DNA of 61,718 nt from NCBI RefSeq assembly GCF_900177745.1, contig NZ_FXAR01000011.1:1-61718 (forward strand), in the 5' to 3' direction. Below the pieces are notes generated by a model. It was not told the origin of the DNA. It ran no database searches and saw only the letters and a list, made by a program, of their open reading frames with translations. Positions within the stretch are counted from its first letter, which is position 1; each line of letters opens with the position of its first letter. Source of the DNA: Corynebacterium pollutisoli (GTDB lineage Bacteria; Actinomycetota; Actinomycetes; Mycobacteriales; Mycobacteriaceae). A program made the translations under genes and the position numbers. Below, piece after piece: positions 51,272 to 61,718 of this stretch.

Positions 51272-51787
51272 ATGGCAAACGCGAAGAACACCGCCGAGCT
51301 CGCAGAGCTCAAGGCAAAGTTCAAGGAGGCATCCTCCGTCGTTCTCACCGAGTACCGCGGCCTGACCGTTGCGCAGATCTCTGAGCTGCGTACCGCTCTC
51401 GGCTTCGATGTCCAGTACTCCGTCGCCAAGAACACCCTTATCAAGATCGCTGCCCAGGAACAGGGTATCGAGGGTCTTGACGAGCACCTCACCGGCCCGA
51501 CCGCCGTCGCCTTCATCAAGGGCGAGGCAGTCGACGCCGCCAAGGCGATGAAGAAGTTCGCCGAGGACAACAAGGCGTTCATCGTCAAGGGTGGCTACAT
51601 GGACGGCAACGCTCTGTCTGCCGACCAGGTCAAGGCCATCGCCGAGCTGGACAACCGCGAGACCACTCTCGCGAAGCTGGCCGGTGCCATGAAGGGCAAT
51701 CTGGCAAAGGCCGCAGGCCTGTTCAACGCCCCCGCTTCCCAGGTCGCACGCCTCGCTGCTGCGCTCCAGGAGAAGAAGGACGCGTAA
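51272..51787 (+). CDS. rplJ: 50S ribosomal protein L10
   Basis: A 171-residue stalk base protein. Motifs: [94 protein letters not shown]. It anchors L7/L12 dimers on 23S rRNA. GGAAGGAGG precedes the ATG. rplL follows 72 bp later. Confidence 0.97.
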   Translation: MANAKNTAELAELKAKFKEASSVVLTEYRGLTVAQISELRTALGFDVQYSVAKNTLIKIAAQEQGIEGLDEHLTGPTAVAFIKGEAVDAAKAMKKFAEDNKAFIVKGGYMDGNALSADQVKAIAELDNRETTLAKLAGAMKGNLAKAAGLFNAPASQVARLAAALQEKKDA

Positions 51788-51859
51788 GTCGCCGTACGGC
51801 GCAACCACACACCCCCAAACACTTACGAGCCTGCGGGCTCACAAAGAAAGGAAGCCACC

Positions 51860-52249
51860 ATGGCTAAGCTCACCAAGGACGAGCTCATTGAGGCCTTCAA
51901 GGAGATGACCCTGATCGAGCTCTCCGAGTTCGTCAAGGAGTTCGAGGAGGTCTTCGAGGTCACTGCTGCTGCTCCGGTCGCCGTTGCCGCTGCAGGTGCC
52001 GCCGGCGACGCCGGCGCTGCCGCTGCCGAGGAGAAGGACGAGTTCGACGTCGTCCTCGAGGATGCCGGCGCCAAGAAGATCGGCGTGATCAAGGCTGTCC
52101 GCGAGCTCGTCTCCGGCCTGGGCCTCAAGGAGGCCAAGGAGCTCGTCGAGGGTGCCCCGAAGGCCATCCTCGAGGGTGCCAACAAGGAGGACGCCGAGGC
52201 TGCCAAGACCAAGCTCGAGGAGGCCGGCGCCAAGGTCTCCCTCAAGTAA
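51860..52249 (+). CDS. rplL: 50S ribosomal protein L7/L12
   Basis: A 129-residue acidic protein: N-terminal dimerisation domain ([31 protein letters not shown]), an alanine-rich hinge ([23 protein letters not shown]), and the factor-binding C-terminal domain ([30 protein letters not shown]). AGAAAGGAAG precedes the start. It recruits elongation factors to the ribosome. Confidence 0.97.
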   Translation: MAKLTKDELIEAFKEMTLIELSEFVKEFEEVFEVTAAAPVAVAAAGAAGDAGAAAAEEKDEFDVVLEDAGAKKIGVIKAVRELVSGLGLKEAKELVEGAPKAILEGANKEDAEAAKTKLEEAGAKVSLK

Positions 52250-52266
52250 GAGGAGCCTTCACGCTC

Positions 52267-52307
52267 ACAACCCCGCCCGGGTCCCGTGTGGACCTGGGCG
52301 GGGTTGT
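52267..52307 (+). terminator. Strong terminator after rplL
   Basis: ACAACCCCGCCC pairs with GGGCGGGGTTGT around an inner GGTCC CGTGT GGACC hairpin, 18 bp from the rplL stop. It separates rplJL from the DUF3068 and rpoBC units. Confidence 0.88.
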
Positions 52308-52341
52308 CCCGTTTCCGGGGGCGGCGGGTAAACTCTGCCTC

Positions 52342-53286
52342 ATGCTGCCTACGTCCCGCCTGCTCTCCTTCCTCCTGCTCGGCGTCGGGGTCGCCCTGCT
52401 GGTGGCGGGACTGGTCGCACCCCGTTTCCTCCCCGAGGACGCCCGGCTCCCGCTCGATCTGGGGGCCACCACCTATTCGCTCGTCGACGCCGAGGCGGAG
52501 ACCCGCCTCATGACCGACCCGGGCGGCCGGATCCTCACGTCCCCCGTGACGCACCAGCTGCACATGGAGATCCAGAACCCGGCGGACGAGGACACCGCCA
52601 CCCTCCGCGTCGGCGAGACCCTCATGCGCGACAGTCAGCAGGAGGACCTCGACCGCCTCATCGCCGCGGAGGTGTGGAGCTTCGGCGTCGACCGCCGCAC
52701 CGGCGAGTTCACCACCCCGGCCACCCTCACCGACCAGCTGGCCAGCCCGGTGAGCACCGTCGAGATCGACGGGCACTGGCTGAAGTTCCCCACCGGGGCG
52801 GAGCAGGGCACCTACGAGGTGTTCGACCCGAAGCTGCGGGAGACACGGCCGGCCGAGTTCGCCGAGGAACTCGAGATGAACGGCCGTACCGTCCACCGCT
52901 ACCGTCAGGAGATCGAGCCCACCAACCTCGCCGAGCTCTACGACTCCCCCTTCCACACCATCGAGTTCGCCGAGGGGGAGCCGGGCCACTGGTTCTACTC
53001 CGCCACCCGCGACCTGCTCGTCGACGAGCTCTCCGGCCTCGTCGTGGAGATCCGCGAGGACGTCGACTCATACTACGCCACCCCGGAGGGGGAGAAGCGG
53101 GAGCAGATCCTTCTCTTCGAGGGACGCATGTCCCAGGACCAGATCGACGCCCACCTCGCCGACGCCGCCGACATCCGCGACCCCGGCACGGCCGACACCA
53201 TCCGCTGGGTCGTCGTCGGCCTGGGCGGGCTGCTGGCCGTCCTCGGTCTGGCGGGTGCGTTCGGCGCGTTCGGGCGGCGTCGATAA
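52342..53286 (+). CDS. DUF3068 family envelope protein
   Basis: A 314-residue protein: N-terminal helix (LLSFLLLGVGVALLVAGLVAPRFL), a large external domain of about 250 residues (LPLDLGATTYSLVDAEAETRLM..., EIEPTNLAELY, GHWFYSATRDLLVDE), and a C-terminal helix (IRWVVVGLGGLLAVLGLAGAFGAFG). DUF3068 is found in mycolic-acid actinobacteria, which suggests a cell-envelope role. TAAACT (52329-52334) lies seven bases before the ATG: leaderless. The stop codon is part of a CGTCGATAAGC motif. Confidence 0.85.
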   Translation: MLPTSRLLSFLLLGVGVALLVAGLVAPRFLPEDARLPLDLGATTYSLVDAEAETRLMTDPGGRILTSPVTHQLHMEIQNPADEDTATLRVGETLMRDSQQEDLDRLIAAEVWSFGVDRRTGEFTTPATLTDQLASPVSTVEIDGHWLKFPTGAEQGTYEVFDPKLRETRPAEFAEELEMNGRTVHRYRQEIEPTNLAELYDSPFHTIEFAEGEPGHWFYSATRDLLVDELSGLVVEIREDVDSYYATPEGEKREQILLFEGRMSQDQIDAHLADAADIRDPGTADTIRWVVVGLGGLLAVLGLAGAFGAFGRRR

Positions 53287-53344
53287 GCGAAGTCGTGGTA
53301 GAGTCCCGGCCTGAATCCAGCGCTCACCCCATCCAGCACCGGGG

Positions 53345-53373
53345 TTGCCAAAGGGACGATCTTGATATAGGCT
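53345..53373 (+). promoter_or_regulatory. Promoter for rpoB-rpoC
   Basis: TTGCCA (53345-53350) and TAGGCT (53368-53373) are separated by exactly 17 bp, giving a leader of about 185 nt. A second possible -35 (TTGACA, 53443-53448) lies closer to rpoB but has no -10 at normal distance. The 279-bp gap has no gene. Confidence 0.6.
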
Positions 53374-53565
53374 ACTTCGTTGCGCTGGAATTCGTCTCTG
53401 GTCTGCCATGAAACCTTGTTTAAACGACTCGGAAAAGTCGACTTGACAAGGTGATTTTGCGCTATCTGGAGACGGCCATTCCACAGCAGACCGAATGCTA
53501 AATCTACCAGCGGATTCGGTGGCTCAGGTGCCACCGTACCGCGTGAGGTGCTGGAAGGACCCATC

Positions 53566-56500
53566 TTGGCAGTCTCCCGCCAGACCAAGTCAGTGGCCGA
53601 TATCCCTGGAACCCCGAAGCGCTACTCGTTCTCCAAGAACGAGGAGCCGATCGAGGTCCCGGGTCTCCTTGACCTGCAGCGTGAATCCTTTGCATGGCTG
53701 ATCGGTACGCCCGAGTGGCGCGCCCGCCAGCAGGAGGAGCGTGGGCCGGAGGCCCGCGTCACCAGTGGTCTTGAGGACATTCTCGACGAGCTCAGCCCGA
53801 TTCAGGACTACTCCGAGAACATGTCGCTGTCCCTGTCCGCCCCCCGATTCGAGGATGTCAAGTACACCGTCGATGAGTGCAAGGACAAGGACATCAACTA
53901 CTCCGCCCCGCTCTACGTGACGGCGGAGTTCATCAACAACGAAACCCAGGAGATCAAGTCCCAGACCGTCTTCATCGGCGACTTCCCGATGATGACCGAC
54001 AAGGGCACGTTCATCGTCAACGGCACCGAGCGTGTCGTGGTCTCCCAGCTGGTCCGCTCCCCGGGCGTCTACTTCGACCAGACCATCGACAAGTCCACGG
54101 AGCGCCCGCTGCACTCCGTCAAGGTCATCCCGTCCCGCGGTGCGTGGCTGGAGTTCGACGTCGACAAGCGCGACACCGTCGGCGTCCGCATCGACCGTAA
54201 GCGCCGCCAGCCGGTCACCGTCCTGCTCAAGGCCCTCGGCTGGACCACCGAGCAGATCCAGGAGCGCTTCGGCTTCTCCGAGATCATGATGTCCACCCTC
54301 GAGTCCGACGGCGTGGCCAACGTCGACGAGGCTCTGCTGGAGATCTACCGCAAGCAGCGCCCCGGCGAGCAGCCGACCCGCGACCTTGCGCGTTCCCTGC
54401 TCGACAACGCCTTCTTCCGCCCGAAGCGCTACGACCTGGCCAAGGTCGGCCGCTACAAGGTCAACCGCAAGCTCGGCCTCGGCGGCGACCACGAGGGTCT
54501 CATGACCCTTACCGAAGAGGACATCGCCACCACCCTCGAGTACCTGGTCCGCCTGCACACCGGCGAGCGCACCATGACCTCCCCGACCGGCGAGGTCATC
54601 CCGGTCAACACCGACGACATCGACCACTTCGGCAACCGTCGTCTGCGCACCGTCGGCGAGCTCATCCAGAACCAGGTCCGCGTCGGCCTGTCCCGCATGG
54701 AGCGCGTCGTGCGTGAGCGCATGACCACCCAGGACGCCGAGTCGATCACCCCGACCTCGCTGATCAACGTCCGCCCGGTCTCGGCCGCGATCCGCGAGTT
54801 CTTCGGCACCTCCCAGCTGTCCCAGTTCATGGACCAGAACAACTCGCTGTCGGGCCTGACACACAAGCGTCGTCTGTCCGCCCTCGGCCCGGGTGGTCTG
54901 TCCCGTGAGCGCGCCGGCATCGAGGTCCGCGACGTGCACCCGTCCCACTACGGACGCATGTGCCCGATCGAGACCCCTGAGGGCCCGAACATCGGTCTGA
55001 TCGGCTCCCTCTCCTCCTACGCCCGCGTCAACGCGTTCGGTTTCATCGAGACCCCGTACCTGCGCGTCGTCGACGGCCAGGTCACCGACGAGGTCCACTA
55101 CCTCACCGCCGACGAGGAGGACCGCTACGCCATCGGCCAGGCCTCCACCGAGCGCGACGCCGACGGCAACATCACCACCGACCGCGTCGAGGTCCGCCTC
55201 AAGGACGGCGACATCGGTGTCCGTGACGCCAAGGGCGTCGACTTCATCGACGTCTCCGCACGTCAGATGGTCTCCGTGGCGACGGCCATGATTCCGTTCC
55301 TCGAGCACGACGACGCCAACCGTGCCCTCATGGGTGCGAACATGCAGCGTCAGGCCGTGCCGCTGGTCCGCGCCGAGGCCCCCTTCGTGGGCACCGGCAT
55401 GGAGAAGCGTGCCGCCTACGACGCCGGTGACATGGTCATCGCGCCGAAGGCCGGCGTCGTCGAGAACGTCTCCGCCGACCTCATCACCATCATGGACGAC
55501 GAGGGCATCCGCGACACCTTCCTGCTGCGTAAGTTCGAGCGCACCAACCAGGGCACCTGCTACAACCAGACCCCGCTGGTCAACATCGGCGACCGCGTCG
55601 AGGCCGGCCAGGTCATCGCCGACGGTCCGGGCACCCACAACGGTGAGATGTCCCTCGGCCGCAACCTGCTGGTTGCGTTCATGCCGTGGGAGGGCCACAA
55701 CTACGAGGATGCGATCATCCTCAACCAGCGCGTCGTCGAGGAGGACATCCTCACCTCGATCCACATCGAGGAGCACGAGATCGACGCCCGCGACACCAAG
55801 CTGGGCGCCGAGGAGATCACCCGTGAGATCCCGAACGTCTCCGAGGACGTCCTGCGCGACCTCGACGAGCGTGGCATCGTCCGCATCGGTGCCGACGTCC
55901 GTGCCGGCGACATCCTCGTCGGTAAGGTCACCCCGAAGGGCGAGACCGAGCTGACCCCGGAGGAGCGCCTCCTGCGCGCCATCTTCGGTGAGAAGGCCCG
56001 CGAGGTCCGCGACACCTCGATGAAGGTGCCGCACGGTGAGAACGGCAAGGTCATCGGCGTCCGTCGCTTCGCCCGCGAGGACGACGACGATCTGGCCCCG
56101 GGCGTCAACGAGATGATCCGCGTCTACGTCGCCCAGAAGCGCAAGATCCAGGACGGAGACAAGCTCGCCGGCCGCCACGGCAACAAGGGTGTCGTCGGCA
56201 AGATCCTGCCGCCCGAGGACATGCCGTTCATGCCGGACGGCACCCCGGTGGACATCATCCTCAACACCCACGGTGTCCCGCGTCGTATGAACATCGGCCA
56301 GGTCCTGGAGATCCACCTCGGCTGGCTCGCCGCCGCCGGCTGGTCCGTCGACCCGTCCGACCCGGACAACGCCGAGCTGCTGCAGACCCTGCCCGAGGAC
56401 CTCTACGACGTCCCGGCCGGCTCGCTCACCGCCACCCCGGTGTTCGACGGCGCCTCCAACGAGGAGCTCGCCGGCCTGCTGCGCAACTCCCGCCCGAACC

Positions 56501-57048
56501 GCGACGGCGACGTCATGGTCAACGAGGACGGCAAGGCCGTGCTTTTCGACGGTCGTTCCGGCGAGCCCTTCCCGTACCCGGTCTCCGTGGGCTACATGTA
56601 CCTCCTCAAGCTCCACCACCTGGTGGACGAGAAGATCCACGCCCGCTCCACCGGCCCGTACTCCATGATCACCCAGCAGCCGCTCGGCGGTAAGGCCCAG
56701 TTCGGTGGCCAGCGCTTCGGTGAGATGGAGGTGTGGGCGATGCAGGCGTACGGCGCCGCCTACACCCTGCAGGAGCTGCTGACGATCAAGTCCGATGACG
56801 TCGTCGGCCGTGTCAAGGTCTACGAGGCCATCGTCAAGGGCGAGAACATCCCGGACCCGGGTATCCCGGAGTCCTTCAAGGTTCTCCTCAAGGAGCTGCA
56901 GTCCCTGTGCCTCAACGTGGAGGTCCTCTCCGCCGACGGCACCCCGATGGAACTGTCCGGCTCCGACGACGACGACCTCGACTCGGCAGGATCCTCGCTG
57001 GGCATCAACCTGTCCCGCGACGAGCACTCCGACGTCGACGCCTCCTAA
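53566..57048 (+). CDS. rpoB: DNA-directed RNA polymerase subunit beta
   Basis: An 1160-residue catalytic subunit from TTG 53566 ([10 protein letters not shown]), chosen because GGAAGGA is six bases upstream; the in-frame GTG at 53548 ([12 protein letters not shown]) is the start often annotated in this genus. The rifampicin region is wild type: [40 protein letters not shown]. Further motifs are [18 protein letters not shown] and the C-terminal [23 protein letters not shown]. The acidic tail is normal for the genus. rpoC follows after 59 bp. Confidence 0.97.
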   Translation: MAVSRQTKSVADIPGTPKRYSFSKNEEPIEVPGLLDLQRESFAWLIGTPEWRARQQEERGPEARVTSGLEDILDELSPIQDYSENMSLSLSAPRFEDVKYTVDECKDKDINYSAPLYVTAEFINNETQEIKSQTVFIGDFPMMTDKGTFIVNGTERVVVSQLVRSPGVYFDQTIDKSTERPLHSVKVIPSRGAWLEFDVDKRDTVGVRIDRKRRQPVTVLLKALGWTTEQIQERFGFSEIMMSTLESDGVANVDEALLEIYRKQRPGEQPTRDLARSLLDNAFFRPKRYDLAKVGRYKVNRKLGLGGDHEGLMTLTEEDIATTLEYLVRLHTGERTMTSPTGEVIPVNTDDIDHFGNRRLRTVGELIQNQVRVGLSRMERVVRERMTTQDAESITPTSLINVRPVSAAIREFFGTSQLSQFMDQNNSLSGLTHKRRLSALGPGGLSRERAGIEVRDVHPSHYGRMCPIETPEGPNIGLIGSLSSYARVNAFGFIETPYLRVVDGQVTDEVHYLTADEEDRYAIGQASTERDADGNITTDRVEVRLKDGDIGVRDAKGVDFIDVSARQMVSVATAMIPFLEHDDANRALMGANMQRQAVPLVRAEAPFVGTGMEKRAAYDAGDMVIAPKAGVVENVSADLITIMDDEGIRDTFLLRKFERTNQGTCYNQTPLVNIGDRVEAGQVIADGPGTHNGEMSLGRNLLVAFMPWEGHNYEDAIILNQRVVEEDILTSIHIEEHEIDARDTKLGAEEITREIPNVSEDVLRDLDERGIVRIGADVRAGDILVGKVTPKGETELTPEERLLRAIFGEKAREVRDTSMKVPHGENGKVIGVRRFAREDDDDLAPGVNEMIRVYVAQKRKIQDGDKLAGRHGNKGVVGKILPPEDMPFMPDGTPVDIILNTHGVPRRMNIGQVLEIHLGWLAAAGWSVDPSDPDNAELLQTLPEDLYDVPAGSLTATPVFDGASNEELAGLLRNSRPNRDGDVMVNEDGKAVLFDGRSGEPFPYPVSVGYMYLLKLHHLVDEKIHARSTGPYSMITQQPLGGKAQFGGQRFGEMEVWAMQAYGAAYTLQELLTIKSDDVVGRVKVYEAIVKGENIPDPGIPESFKVLLKELQSLCLNVEVLSADGTPMELSGSDDDDLDSAGSSLGINLSRDEHSDVDAS

Positions 57049-57076
57049 ACCTCTAACCCGATATTCGCCATTCAAT

Positions 57077-57094
57077 CCCTCCCCACCGGGAGGG
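57077..57094 (+). promoter_or_regulatory. Small hairpin between rpoB and rpoC
   Basis: CCCTCCC CACC GGGAGGG is a perfect 7-bp stem that ends two bases before the rpoC ribosome site (AAAGGGAG). It may tune rpoC translation or mark an RNA processing site; no T-run follows. Confidence 0.45.
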
Positions 57095-57107
57095 GAAAGG
57101 GAGTTAC

Positions 57108-61118
<4,011 letters not shown>

Positions 61119-61133
61119 TTCCGCCTGACCTGA

Positions 61134-61158
61134 CCCCCGATCATTGATCGGGGGTTTT
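61134..61158 (+). terminator. Terminator after rpoC
   Basis: CCCCCGATC ATT GATCGGGGG followed by TTTTGT is a textbook intrinsic terminator 16 bp after the rpoC stop. Confidence 0.95.
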
Positions 61159-61183
61159 GTCAATGGTGGGGTCGGCGCGGGGC

Positions 61184-61270
61184 GCCGTTTCTGTGGATAG
61201 GTGGGGGTTGTCCACAGGTCGGGTTGGTTGCTTGTCGACGCCCCTGTGATTCCGGTTTATCGTCCGGGGC
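61184..61270 (+). promoter_or_regulatory. Conserved DUF222-gene leader, second copy
   Basis: This is the counterpart of the block at 495-582. The hairpin is CTGTGGATA (61191-61199) with TGTCCACAG (61209-61217): the single change from the left copy (A to G) still allows a G-U pair in RNA. The shared GCTTGTCGACGCC and TCCGGGGC elements follow at the same distances before ATG 61271. Confidence 0.6.
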
Positions 61271-61639
61271 ATGGACATCGATGCGGCGTTGCAGGCCCTG
61301 CGGGGTATGCGGGTGCTGGAGGAGCTTTCCTCCGGTCGCCTGTCGACGTCGCGCATCGAGGCACTGGGTTTCCGGGATGCGGGGGCGTGGGACCGGTTGG
61401 CGGGGGTGTACTTCGGCCCCACCCGGCACAAGCGACTGCAGGCCGCCGCGAGGGTGGCGGCCGAGGGGCTGTCGTTGGATGCGTTGGGGGTGGTGGAAAA
61501 ACACACCCGCAAACTGCTCAAGGGTGCCGCAGTCACCGAGTGGGAACTACGTGTCGAGTTGTGTGGCCTGCGGGGCACGGTGGGGGAGATCGACCGGGCG
61601 GCTGCCGCCCGGGTGCGCGAGTACGGTGACGTCCGTTAG
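61271..61639 (+). pseudogene. DUF222/HNH family gene, 3' end lost
   Basis: The 122-residue frame matches the left-end paralogue through its first 118 residues (IDAALQALRGM...LRGTVGEIDRAAAARVRE), then ends YGDVR-stop, whereas the left copy continues HNRTVKDAAAKAYGKRALRGG. The bases after about 61624 show no likeness to the family. The gene therefore appears interrupted by insertion or rearrangement; the remaining piece has the DUF222 start but no nuclease domain. The start codon and leader are intact. Confidence 0.7.
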
Positions 61640-61718
61640 CGTGGTGTATCTGTAACTGCCGGTGAGGACCCCATGGAAGATGTGGGCGACCACCGCAGTA
61701 CCTTTCGAATCAACTCCT
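61625..61718. mobile_element. Possible insertion-sequence end disrupting the DUF222 gene
   Basis: Homology to the other DUF222 copy stops at about 61624. The following GGTGACGTCC...GTGGTGTATCTG looks, read on the minus strand, like a sequence ending ACACCACGCTAACGGACGTCACC-type, a layout I associate with IS256-like element termini. A short open frame (MEDVGDHRSTFRIN) begins at 61674 but runs off the window. Only 94 bp are visible, so identity is uncertain. Confidence 0.3.

Overview
The window looks like chromosomal DNA of a high-GC Corynebacterium-type actinobacterium. The evidence is the strong G/C third-position bias, GTG/TTG starts, -10 boxes of the TANNNT type with many leaderless starts, a menaquinone-only quinone pathway, mycolata-type proteins (DUF3068, an MgtA-like mannosyltransferase), and a gene order that I recall as close to the hemA...rpoC segment of C. 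glutamicum. This is recall, not a search.

Layout. (1) 1-2000: a DUF222/HNH-family gene running off the left edge, a HAD phosphatase and a glutaredoxin-like protein. (2) 2.1-15.7 kb: haem genes hemA, hemC, a PH-like protein, hemD fusion, hemB, two membrane proteins, a P-type ATPase homologue whose catalytic residues are all replaced, hemE, hemY, a guanidine-III riboswitch with its Gdx exporter, and hemL. (3) 15.7-20.5 kb: phosphoglycerate-mutase-like protein and a System II cytochrome c maturation operon (ResA-like lipoprotein, CcdA, ResB, CcsA). (4) 20.6-29.7 kb: small regulators, an AEC transporter, menA, a pseudouridine synthase, a glycosyltransferase, menE, a DUF305 lipoprotein and a small kinase. 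(5) 29.7-38.9 kb: menB, a pterin dehydratase, menC, menD, a DUF3592 protein, the mannosyltransferase, menG, menJ and a polyprenyl diphosphate synthase. (6) 38.9-42.7 kb: tRNA-Tyr/Thr/Met/Trp, secE, nusG, rplK, rplA. (7) 42.8-51 kb: an accessory insert between rplKA and rplJL, holding a trehalose PTS/treC operon, a metal P-type ATPase, a deleted ABC transporter with its TetR regulator, and two small proteins. (8) 51-61.2 kb: rplJ, rplL, DUF3068, rpoB, rpoC. (9) 61.2 kb to the end: a second, 3'-broken DUF222 gene followed by unrelated DNA that may be a mobile element.

Functionally, most of regions 2-5 serves respiration: haem, haem attachment to cytochromes c, and the menaquinone head group, tail, methylation and saturation steps. 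Regions 6 and 8 are the transcription/translation core.

The most unusual signals are: the pseudo-P-type ATPase inside the haem cluster; a conserved leader in front of both DUF222 genes that carries a hairpin with DnaA-box-like arms; an 11-bp DNA motif (CGTCGATAAGC) found nine times in different reading frames and between genes; an almost identical tandem EIIA duplication in the trehalose PTS; a G-quadruplex-capable repeat inside a 20-bp inverted repeat; and several long intergenic hairpins.
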